Assembly (NCBI GenBank): GCA_039602395.1
Contig: JBCNJP010000010.1
Location: 93,091,729 to 93,155,728, forward strand
DNA length: 64,000 bases
Direction: 5' to 3'
Source of the DNA: Deinandra increscens subsp. villosa
Lineage: Eukaryota > Streptophyta > Magnoliopsida > Asterales > Asteraceae
Under the pieces are notes generated by a model. That model had not been told where the DNA came from, searched no databases, and worked only from the letters and a program-made list of their open reading frames with translations. This document shows positions 52,096 to 61,585 of the stretch, one piece after another; within the stretch, counting starts at the first letter, position 1, and each line of letters opens with the position of its first letter. The position numbers and the translations under genes were made by a program.

Positions 52096-53184
52096 TCAGT
52101 GCCTCTTTTTCTTTCCAATGCCAAATCCCATCTTAGCTACCTCCCCAATAGCAGTGGATGCCTTCAATAACATCTTTGCCATACTCTTCTCTCTCTTCCT
52201 TGCCTCTGCGTTCTCTTGTGCAAGTGCGCGGTTCCGCTCCACGAGAGCGGCAACATCAGGGGAACTAGGTCCTGCGATCTCACGATATGGAGAATAAGGA
52301 AATGGGAAACCAGGACCGGAAAATGAAGAACGGTGAGGCTCAACATAGGGAACATATGGGGAATAGGGATAGGATGGCATCATGTAAGGTGGGGGTGGTG
52401 GAGGATGAGCATAATATGGGTCAACTGGTGGGGGATACATGGGAACATGAGCACTGTACGATCTCTGCAGCGCTGGGAAGGAGTAACGATCAGAAACAAG
52501 GCCTGGCTGTTGTGCCTCCATGCGTGCAGCAACATAGGGATCACGCATATCGTGGGCAAACGGTGGGTATGGTGGGGGAACAGGGTGTCCAGGAGCAATG
52601 GCGGCTGCAGTGGTGGCTGCTGTAACGATAGGGACCTCGACCATGGGCTCGGACTCGTCCGGGCTGTTGCTAACACCGGAATCATAGCTAGCGGGAGCAT
52701 AAGCTGGAGAGGAATAGACGTGGTGCTCATGGTGCTGAGAATGGTAGCTGACAGAATGGCCTGCTGAAAGTTCGATAACCAGATGGTTACCGGACTGCTG
52801 CTGATCCGGGGGCTCCTGCTGCTGTGGCGGCTCAACCTCATATGCCTGCTCCTCAGGTTCCTCGTCATCATCGTCGTCAAGATCCACGAGTGGGGCTGCT
52901 GCTGCTACGGCAAACCCGGCATCAATCTCCTCCTGAGTCAGTTGGATCTGTGGCTGAGGGCGAACAGACATACGAGCTCCAATGCGCTTCCGCGGTGGTC
53001 GCGGAAGTTCCTGTGGCTGCTCCTCCCGATGCGGCGTGTTCCGAATGAACGCTGAAGGAGATACGACATAGCCCGAAGAATCGGGGCTCAATGGAATACC
53101 CGGTCGGCTGGGACCTGCTTCCACCTTCTTCTTGCCTTTTCCGCTGGATCGGGAAGATGAGGATTTGCTTCGACCGAAAACCAT
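52096..53184 (-). CDS. Additional ORF between 5' LTR and gag in Tekay-like element 3 (362 aa)
   Basis: ATG at 53184 (MVFGRSKSSSSRSSGKGKKK), in the same direction as gag. The N-terminus is basic and serine-rich with GKGKKK. It has a D/E run (LDDDDDEEPEEQ), a Q/P stretch, and a Tyr/Pro-rich middle (YYAHPPPPPPYMMP, YPYSPYVPYVEP) with prion-like or condensate-like composition. A C-terminal heptad-like segment (ALVERNRALAQENAEARKRE) follows, ending in GIGKKKRH, a possible nuclear localisation signal. No known retroviral domain is present and I do not recognise a family. The frame is intact in a very young element, which suggests it is under selection or recently active. Gag-pol chromoviruses do not need such an ORF; its role is unknown. 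Confidence 0.8.
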   Translation of the reverse strand: MVFGRSKSSSSRSSGKGKKKVEAGPSRPGIPLSPDSSGYVVSPSAFIRNTPHREEQPQELPRPPRKRIGARMSVRPQPQIQLTQEEIDAGFAVAAAAPLVDLDDDDDEEPEEQAYEVEPPQQQEPPDQQQSGNHLVIELSAGHSVSYHSQHHEHHVYSSPAYAPASYDSGVSNSPDESEPMVEVPIVTAATTAAAIAPGHPVPPPYPPFAHDMRDPYVAARMEAQQPGLVSDRYSFPALQRSYSAHVPMYPPPVDPYYAHPPPPPPYMMPSYPYSPYVPYVEPHRSSFSGPGFPFPYSPYREIAGPSSPDVAALVERNRALAQENAEARKREKSMAKMLLKASTAIGEVAKMGFGIGKKKRH

Positions 53185-53322
53185 GCTTTCTTCAGGGTAC
53201 CTATCAAGTTAAAAGTCAGTACAATATACAAGATATCAAATCTCCCATGCATGCCTAGGGTACCGTTACCCTAACTCACACTAAGGACGATGTGTCCTAT
53301 TACCCAATGCAAAAACACACAA

Positions 53323-53625
53323 GGAGGGACTTTCGGCTTATGTTGGTCTGCTAGGATTCGGCAAGTCTTAGTGTACCTGTGGGTAGGAATGGCAGTCTGC
53401 AGTTCTGTAACTACTACCGACCTTACACTAATCCTTGAGATCCTCCTAACACACAAACCTTCACCTAGGTCCAAACAAGGGAAGACTATCAGCTTTCGTA
53501 TGCCTACTAGGGTTCGCTGAGTCTTAGTGCACCTGTGGGTAGGAATGTCAGGTTGCAAAGCTGAAACTACCACCGACCTTACACTAAACCTCAACTACTC
53601 CCTAGCACACAGACGTCCACCTAAG
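53323..53625 (-). repeat. Two-copy ~150-bp tandem duplication in the element 3 leader
   Basis: The blocks at ~53323-53471 and ~53480-53625 share GTCTTAGTG, ACCTGTGGGTAGGAATG, ACCGACCTTACACTAA and TCCACCTA-type words in the same order, roughly 75-80% alike by eye. They lie between the PBS and the extra ORF, in the untranslated leader, where packaging or translation signals would be expected. Confidence 0.75.
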
Positions 53626-53717
53626 TCCTAGACTTAGCACCGAGCTTAGCCTTAAAGTTCTTTCTTAGAGGTTCAAGCTTAGGGGCTCTAAGAGTCACCT
53701 AATCTGCTGGAACCTTG

Positions 53718-53731
53718 GGCTCTGATACCAA
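53718..53731 (-). other. Primer binding site of element 3, initiator tRNA-Met type
   Basis: Minus strand TGGTATCAGAGCCC lies two bases inside the 5' LTR end at 53734. Confidence 0.93.
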
Positions 53732-53733
53732 CC

Positions 53734-56185
53734 TGTCACACCCCGCCCCACCGCGCCCTGCCAGGCGCGGGGGAGAGGAGAGTGGGACCGGCCGCCCGTA
53801 TCAGAACACGCGGAAGCAAACAGATAGATGCAAGATCACAAGGTCAACACACATAAACAGACGACCCGTCCAATACAAAATCAAATACAAACCATAATGG
53901 ACTTAATATGTTAAGTCTTAAGTGATACACATCAGTCTACGCCCAGGCAGAACCTAAGGCTACCAACACGGTCAAAGGAAAAAGACAACAATAACAAAGG
54001 ATAGTCATGACGGGGAACAAATCCCAAAATCAACCAAATCAACCCCAACGGGTACAAAACCCAACTCGTCCCTAACATCCAAACGTGACATCCACCCAAA
54101 GCTTTACTTACCTGCACATGAACCAAAAATACGTCAACAACAAAAGTTGTTGGTGAGTCGTAGCGCGTTTGACTCAAATCCAAGTTTCCACAAATCAAGT
54201 AACAATACTGTGCCTGTTATAAATTCCTATGGTTAAACCAGCACTCCGGGGGTACGATCCTACGGCCGCACGCCTCCCTTTGTGGACTAGGCATATACGC
54301 CATCACCCGACCCCTAATGGATCCAACAAACGGGTATGAGACACCTTGATCTACCTCTACAGCTGTATTGGTGCAATATATGTCTTTGTGGCCTAACACT
54401 AAGGCCCAAATTAACCATACTAATCAACATGAACATCTCGTAACATGCGAGTTTAAATTTATAACATGGTAATAAAATACCTAAGCACAGTAACAAACAA
54501 ACAAGCAATAGTTTGACATGGTTCATGTACACCCCAAAACGTTAAAAAGTTAAAGTAGGGGAAAAGCTATCAACTCACAGATATCAAATGGTGGATCAAG
54601 CAAGCGTCACAGGGCACGAGAATCCAAACGTCCAAGTGTATCACAGTGGCAAGTCTATTATAATGATATATACATAAATATATCAGGACCTATCCGCAAT
54701 TATATATGCTCAAGCAATTTGTAGCAACAATAACTAACAAAATGGGAGGTTTAACAATACTCCCGGGAACATACCGAGCGGACAACAAACACCCGACGAG
54801 ATCATAGGGCCCCAACCGGGAAGTGAAATATCTTTACTAGAAACCAAAATGCCCATACTCGTGAAAATAATCAAACCGGGTCGCTCGATATTTCCCAAAA
54901 CACAAAACAAAATCACTAATTCTGGTCACAGGGTCGATGCGGGCCGCAACAGGGTCATCCAAAGGCGATGCACCCCGCAACGACTATTTTGTCTTTTAGT
55001 GACTTTTTCCAAATTTGCATTTTTAGCTCGTTTCGACAACGGGGTTTCGTTCCCAACACTTCCAGTAGCAAAGTACTCAATTTTTAGGCACTGGGGGCCT
55101 ATCCATCCAAAGGTACAAGTCCCGGTTTTCTCCCAAATTTACCCAAAATCATATTACAAGCGGTTTTGACCAATTCCAATTAATCCAACACTTTGGTTTC
55201 CACCTATGGACTGATTCTAACTCAGTTTTAGGGCCAAGAGCCACTGAGATCATCCAGGTGTCATTAACCCATTTCAAAGAGTCCAAAATGCTCGGTTTCC
55301 GAGTTTTAACACTAGTATACAACAAGAGGGGTCTCCACCTATTGGACCAAACTCATTTTGTAGTCATTTACTACTGAGATGGTCAGGTTTCCCAGACCTA
55401 AGCTCAAGTTCTCAATCTAAACCCAAAATATCAACATGCATGCATTAACTAGTTGTACCTTGTGTAAGAAAACTTGTACTAAAGCGAATCCAAGCGGGTC
55501 TTTACAATCCCAGCCTCCTAGCACCCTCCAGAACTTGAATCTACCCTTGCATGCACCATCCATATCAGATTTAGGCAATGGATCATCCAAAAATGCAATC
55601 TAGAGCAAAACCCGATCATAACTAACCTTGGTTCACCACACGAGCACTCCCACACGCCTTTGATCACTCTTGATCATCCATGCATGCCTGGTAATGATGA
55701 AGATTCACAGATCAGAGGAGGAACCCAGAAAACTATAGCGAAACTCTTATGAAAATGGGGGTTAGAAACTTACCCGAACACTTTAGAACTCGTATAGGCT
55801 TGAAATTCGACGCACGAGGCTTCCCTTGGCCGGATTCTTCCCTCTTAGGTGAAGGGGGACGGAGAAACCGAGAGTTCTTGAAGTGGGGGAGTGAAAAATG
55901 AGCAGAAATGAGCAAAAACTCATTTTTATAGACCTGGGGATCAATGCGGGCTGCATCGGATTACTTCAGCGGGCGATATGCCCCGCATTGTCATCAGGAT
56001 ATCTCGCGGATCTTTTCCGGGTAGCGCACCCGACCCGGCGACCCGTTACACGATGCGGGCTGCATTGCTTCAAAAGAAACATGATGCGCCCCGTATCATT
56101 CCAGAAAAGAAAAAAAAACTTTTTCCTTTTTATTTTTCTTGGAAAAATCCAATCCGATTCTCGAGGTTTATCCAGGGATGTTACA
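53734..56185 (-). mobile_element. 5' LTR of Tekay-like element 3 (2,452 bp)
   Basis: Same sequence as the 3' LTR apart from about four substitutions (near 54466, 54472, 54687, 55094) and one missing base near 55887. It carries the TATAAAAATGAG box (~55932-55918) that should start the genomic RNA. Confidence 0.95.
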
Positions 56186-57993
56186 ATTTATCTCCTGAGT
56201 TTTCAACTGTCGTGATGCATAAGCTATTACTTTATCCCTCTGCATCAATACACATCCCAATCCTTGGTAAGAAGCATCAGAATACACTACCAAATCTTCT
56301 GTCCCATCTGGTAAGGCTAACACCGAAGCTTGGGTCAATTTAGTCTTCAATTCTTCAAAAGCATTTTGCTGACTTGGGCCCCAGATAAACTTCACATATT
56401 TCTTTGTCAATTTCGTCAAAGGCATAGCAATCTTCGAAAAGTCTTGAATGAATATACGATAATAACCTGCTAAATCCAAGAAACTACGAAATTTCAAGGG
56501 TGTTTTAGGCGGCTTCCAGCTCATTACCGTTTCTATTTTAGATTGATCAATAAGAACACCCTCTACATTTATCACATGAACAAGGAATTGCACTTCCCTT
56601 AGCCAGAATGCACATTTAGAAAACTTTGCATACAGCTTCTCCCTTCTTAAAGTTTCCAACACCTCCTTCAAATGCATATCATGATCAGCTTCACTTCGAG
56701 AGTATACTAAAATGTTGTCAATAAACACGATCACAGACTTTTCTAGCATTGGTCGACATACTCGAATCATGAGATCCATGAAAGCTGTTGCGGCATTCGT
56801 CAACCCGAACGACTTTAGCAAAAACTCATAATGACCATAACGTGTTCGAAATGCTGTATTCGGTATATCTTCTTCTTGAACTTTGAGCTGATGATATCTC
56901 GACCTCAGTTCGATCTTGGAAAACCAACTTGCTCCCTGCAATTGGTCGAAGAGATCATCGATCCTTGGCAAAGGATACTTATTCTTCATTGTCACCTTGT
57001 TCAACTCTCTGTAAACTATACACATTCTCATACTCCCATCCTTCTTTCTAACAAACAGCACCGGAGAACCCAAGGCGAGATGCTCGGTCGAATAAACCCC
57101 TTATCAAGCAACTCTTGCAACTGAGACATCAATTCCTTCATCTTTGAAGGAGCCAACCGATATGGTGCTTTTGCAACAGGTTTTGCACCTGGCACCAGAT
57201 CAATCCTGAACTCTATCTCTCTATCTGGAGGAATGTCTGGTAGATCTTCTAGGACTACATCTGGAAACTGACATACTACTGGCACATCCTTCAGTTCCTT
57301 TGACCTTGCCTTCGTATCTATAGCATATGCTATGTATGCTTTACATCCTTGATTCATGAACTTACGTGCCTTGATCATAGAAATGATCCTAATAGCCAAC
57401 CCATCACGATCCCCATACACATATATTGATTCCCCGTTAGGCGCCAGAAGTCGAACTTCCTTCTGATTACATACAATATGAGCATCATGCTCTGCTAGCC
57501 AATCCATGCCTAATACTACATCAAAACCACCTAGGGTCATAGGAAATAACCTAACAGGTAGTTTGTGTCCCTCTAAGTCTATCAGGCATCCATCAATCAT
57601 ATCTGAAATCAATACCTTCTGCCCTAAAGCGGTCTTAACCTCAAAATGTTTCTCAGTCCTAACTTTTGGTTTATCAAGCACACAGAATCTAGGCGATATA
57701 AAACTTATACTAGCCCCAGAGTCAAATAACACAGAAGTAGGCACATCATTAATAAGAAAGGTACTTGAGACTACATTTTGTGTCGCATTGGCTTCGGTAG
57801 CAGTAATAGTGAAAGCTCTCCCCACAGCCCTTGGTGCCTCTATCGCCCTCAACGATTTTAGCCTCTTGATCAACTTAGGACAATTCCCCTTAACATGCCC
57901 ATCATTCCCACATTCATAACATGCCTTCCCCTCAGGACAAGCATTGGAATAATGTCCCTCCTCACCACATCTGTAACAACTAGTCTTGCCCAT
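56186..57993 (-). pseudogene. Tekay-like element 2 pol, protease to RNase H
   Basis: Reads from the CCHC knuckles (CYRCGEEGHYSNAC, CYECGNDGHVKGNC) through protease (VLFDSGASISFI). RT is split by a 1-nt frameshift at ~57070 (SISPW then SPVLFVRKKDGS) and otherwise shows RMCIVYRELNKVT, where relatives have CIDYR. It continues through VFIDNILVYSR, where the catalytic FIDD is FIDN, to VYSDASYQGLGCVL. It stops at the ATTTA target site of element 3 and resumes at 44219. The mutated catalytic Asp and the frameshift show it is dead and much older than its insert. Confidence 0.9.
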
Positions 57994-58992
57994 TCTACAC
58001 TCCCCCGAATGATTCTTGTTACATTTCCGGCACTTTGACCTGTTACCATATGAACCTCATCTAGCCCTCTTATGATGACCCCTGTCACTTTTCTTGGAAC
58101 TCCCTTCTGAATCAAACTACTTCCTCTTCTGCTCCCCAGGCCTACATTTGTCCCCATATTCCTCCTCATACACTATTGCACTCATAACAATCGCCTCTTG
58201 ATAGGTCTTTGGAGCATGCGTCTTCACAATCTTCCTCACTGCTGCAGGAAGGGCCTGAACATACCTTTTTACTTTATCTTCCTCAGGTGTCACCACCTTG
58301 GGTACCAATCTGGCCATCTCATCAAATTTGCTGGTAAACTCCTGATGAGTCATATTGCCCGCTTCAAACCTAAAGAAATTCAATTAAATTCTTTCCAACT
58401 CTTGCCTCGGGCAGAACTTTCCCATAACCAACTCCTTCATATTATTCCATCGCATGGAAGCAATGGCTTCTTCCCCCCGGGACTGCATAACCGAGTCCCA
58501 CCAGAACAGTGCTCCCCCTACAAACGAATGAGCTGCATACTTCACTACCTGGTCTTCTCTACATTCACTGATCCTGATCATAGCTTCCATTTCCTTTATC
58601 CACCTGACAGTGGAATCTGCATCCCTCTTACCATCAAATGTTAGAGGCTTGCACCCACTGAATGACTTGAAGGAACATCCATGCCCCGTAGTCCGCCCCT
58701 AACACCTCCGCCTACACCACTAGCTCCCCTTACACCATCCCTTCCGGCGCCTCGACCACTGGTTCCTCCGACACCAGCCCCGCCAGCTCCCCCACCAGCA
58801 ACTCCTCCGGCACCGGCCCCGCCACAGCTCCCTGGAGCTGTGCTACCAACCCTGGCATTGCAGCTTGCAATGCATGAGTTACTTCTGCAGCAATAGCTGC
58901 CCTCTGCTCATCACTGAAAGCGTTAGCTCCCGCGTTACCTTCTGGTCCAGTATTTTCCGTGTGTACCTCCCAGTACGCCCACCTCTATCCAT
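57994..58992 (-). pseudogene. Tekay-like element 2 gag (degenerate)
   Basis: ATG at about 58992, then a Gly/Ala/Pro-rich N-terminal region with frameshifts (the CCGGCGCC/CCACCGGC-rich DNA at 58690-58830). The gag core follows (MEAMIRISECREDQVVKYAA, FWWDSVMQSRGEEA), a TAA at ~58384, then FRFEAGNMTHQEFTSKFDEM and YVQALPAAVRKIV. A TAG at ~58119 and a basic linker precede the zinc knuckles. Several stops and shifts make it non-functional. Confidence 0.85.
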
Positions 58993-59549
58993 GACCCGAA
59001 CCTGCATTGGAAATGAACAACATTTAGAATTCATATGATAATAAGTTCCTAGACTTTGAATAATTAAATAAATGCAGGTACCAATACATTAGCATAATTA
59101 TAGTGCATTTAAGCCTCAGTCACTGTTTATCATACTACGTTCTTAATGTCCACATTCCCTTCTCCCTTCCTGCCTACTTCCCACCAGTAGCCTAAAGGCT
59201 ACACTGGCCTCTGAACCACCTCCCTAGGTGTCCCTTCCTTTTTGTCACTGACCAGGTATCTTACCATCATGTGACCTTCCTCGCATTCAGGCTACACATC
59301 ATTCCGTACCCGAGATATACTCCTATGGTCAATACCAAAGGGCAGCTAATTTCCATCGAGTATCTTCCGTACTTGCATACCCTAGGTCCTTCCTGATGCA
59401 TGCCTAATGCAACCTCTTATCCTTATAGGCACAAGCTAGCTGGCATTCTCCAATCCTAGTCCTAGGTCCTAACTTTCCAAAGTCCTAGTTTAAGTCTAGA
59501 TACCATGCTTGTATCTAAATCTCTTAAACCAAGCCTCTGATACCAACTT
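58993..59549 (-). other. Leader and primer binding site of Tekay-like element 2
   Basis: About 540 bases of untranslated leader upstream of gag. The PBS (minus strand TGGTATCAGAGGC, ~59545-59533) lies next to the N gap, so the 5' LTR of element 2 is hidden in the gap. Confidence 0.8.
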
Positions 59550-60049
59550 NNNNNNNNNNNNNNNNNNNNNNNNNNNNNNNNNNNNNNNNNNNNNNNNNNN
59601 NNNNNNNNNNNNNNNNNNNNNNNNNNNNNNNNNNNNNNNNNNNNNNNNNNNNNNNNNNNNNNNNNNNNNNNNNNNNNNNNNNNNNNNNNNNNNNNNNNNN
59701 NNNNNNNNNNNNNNNNNNNNNNNNNNNNNNNNNNNNNNNNNNNNNNNNNNNNNNNNNNNNNNNNNNNNNNNNNNNNNNNNNNNNNNNNNNNNNNNNNNNN
59801 NNNNNNNNNNNNNNNNNNNNNNNNNNNNNNNNNNNNNNNNNNNNNNNNNNNNNNNNNNNNNNNNNNNNNNNNNNNNNNNNNNNNNNNNNNNNNNNNNNNN
59901 NNNNNNNNNNNNNNNNNNNNNNNNNNNNNNNNNNNNNNNNNNNNNNNNNNNNNNNNNNNNNNNNNNNNNNNNNNNNNNNNNNNNNNNNNNNNNNNNNNNN
60001 NNNNNNNNNNNNNNNNNNNNNNNNNNNNNNNNNNNNNNNNNNNNNNNNN
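59550..60049. other. Assembly gap (500 N)
   Basis: Placeholder of unknown length. The 5' LTR and upstream flank of Tekay element 2, and the pol and 3' end of the adjacent minus-strand copia-like element, are missing here. Confidence 0.98.
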
Positions 60050-60404
60050 TGACCTGCAGCTCATCAAATTTTTGTTGCAGTTCAATTAATTTCTATGTAA
60101 GCTCAGATATCTCAATCCTAGCCCGATCATATAAGATAGTCTTCTCCGTTGCTAGCTTCTGATATTTCTCAATGTATCGTTTCTGAGCTTTTACCTTCTC
60201 CTCATTCTTTTTCCATCTACCCTTAAAAGAACTCCTCTCGCATTTTATCTCAAATAATTCTATCTGATAATTTTTACAAATTTGCCTAAGTCCAAAAATT
60301 ATACGAGCACAAGTGGGATTGGGGCATATCTCAGTTTTGTCAACTTCATCTGTGAAATCATCTTTGTCCTCAACTATATTCTTTTCTTCAACCACTGAAC
60401 TCAT
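60050..60404 (-). pseudogene. N-terminal coiled-coil protein fragment of a copia-like element
   Basis: ATG at 60404 (MSSVVEEKNIVEDKDD). There is a Cys-containing segment (CPNPTCARIIFGLRQICKNY) and then a long charged helix (WKKNEEKVKAQKRYIEKYQ). An in-frame TAG occurs at 60095-60093, after which the coiled coil continues (KLIELQQKFDELQ) into the gap. It lies downstream of a tRNA-Met PBS and LTR on the same strand, so it is the first ORF of that element. I recognise no catalytic domain in the visible part. Confidence 0.6.
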
Positions 60405-61108
60405 TATGCAGCTTCTGAAAATTTTGAAAAATCAGCAAAAACGGCAAAATCGGCAAAATCACTATTCAAAGAATAGTGTCAGAAACTTAAAACTGAAAAA
60501 CAGAGGCCTTCGGAATGGAATTTGGGGGTCCAAACGAGCTCCCCTGGACGTTAGTGTGGGGTAATTCTGGGGCTCAGTGTCACGAACGTCGTGTTAAAAT
60601 TTGAGCTTCTAACTCCAAACGAGTCAAAAGTTACGTCCGTTTCCGTGAAAGTGTGAAATAGTGACTTTTTGCCGCAAAACCTGTTTCCGATCGTAATCCC
60701 TGTTTACGATCGTAATCACCCGTGGATCGTAAACTCCTGATCGTAAACTCCAGATTCTGATAAGTTTAATCGTAAACTCGTTTCCGATAGGTAAAGTCGT
60801 AAACGCTGATCCCGGTAAGAAAATGTCGTAAACACGAGATTCCGACAAAGTACAGTCGTAAACTCAAAATCTTGGATCATAAACTGATAAAAATCCAAAC
60901 TTTAAGTCGTAAACGAGTTTTCGATGCAGATCTTCAAGCAAACCAGTCGTAAACCTACAAACCAACCCAAAAAATAGTCGTAAACACTCACGAACAGCAG
61001 CAGGAGCAATCGTAAACTTCAAACAGCCTTTAAACCTTCAAAAACTCGAACTTTTTCCAAAAAAATCTTGAATCCAATATCGTGAGAACCTCGAAACACT
61101 TGTTTCTT
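60405..61108 (-). repeat. Leader of copia-like element with dispersed GTTTACGA motifs
   Basis: Between the PBS and the first ORF, the sense (minus) strand carries ten exact copies of GTTTACGA at irregular 14-70 base spacing, plus one on the other strand within a TTTACGATCGTAA palindrome and a GTTTATGA variant. The flanks between copies are unrelated, so this is not a simple tandem duplication. Confidence 0.8.
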
Positions 61109-61121
61109 GGCTCTGATACCA
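61109..61121 (-). other. Primer binding site, initiator tRNA-Met type
   Basis: Minus strand TGGTATCAGAGCC, two bases inside the LTR end at 61124. Confidence 0.92.
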
Positions 61122-61123
61122 AT

Positions 61124-61585
61124 TGTAGGTCCAGAAAATCTACCAAAACACGATATTAATATCACAAACGAGTGCGGAATCCTCGTTTATGATTGATTCA
61201 AGATAGAGAAGAGAAAAAACACGAAGAATACGATGATTAAACGTTAAAAACTTGATCTTTGCACACAAGAAAACTTGTCGGGTACAAAACAGAAAATCGT
61301 AAACTCTCTCCTCTCTCTAGATCACGATCATGATCATAAACACCTTGTTGGCTCCCTTTAGAATCGTAAACCCGTAACCCGTTACAAGGAGAACCATTGG
61401 GGTTTATATAGGCACCCCAATGGGTTTACTATTGGGCCTCTTGAGTCATAAACCCAATAGTAAACTCAAGCCCAACCATAAACTAGCCTACATACAATAA
61501 CCAAACTAGTCTACTAAACTAATGAAACCCTCTAAGCCCAGCCCAACATATTTAATATTACAAGCCTCATAATCTAGCCTCTACA
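61124..61585 (-). mobile_element. 5' LTR of a copia-like element (462 bp)
   Basis: On the minus strand it starts TGTAGAGGCTAG and ends CTGGACCTACA, so the termini form TGTAG...CTACA. It contains two more GTTTACGA motifs. The size and the PBS fit Ty1/copia. The outer border is inferred from the terminal inverted repeat. Confidence 0.7.

Larger units (their letters stand above)
44220..56185 (-). mobile_element. Complete, young Tekay-like chromovirus (element 3, 11,966 bp) nested in element 2
   Basis: Two near-identical LTRs (56185-53734 and 46672-44220), an initiator tRNA-Met PBS, a duplicated leader, an extra ORF, an uninterrupted gag-pol and a polypurine tract (CTTTTAAGGGGGGAAGGA) next to the 3' LTR. 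The 5-bp target duplication ATTTA is at 44215-44219 and 56186-56190. It splits the RNase H of element 2. All parts required for autonomous retrotransposition appear present. Confidence 0.95.

Noticed and set aside
58681..58896. Proline-rich + strand ORF
   Set aside because: It is the complement of the Gly/Ala-rich, GC-rich N-terminus of the element 2 gag on the minus strand.
60673..61017. CRISPR-like array
   Set aside because: The repeated word is only 8 bases, spacing is irregular, and this is plant nuclear DNA with an LTR and PBS alongside.
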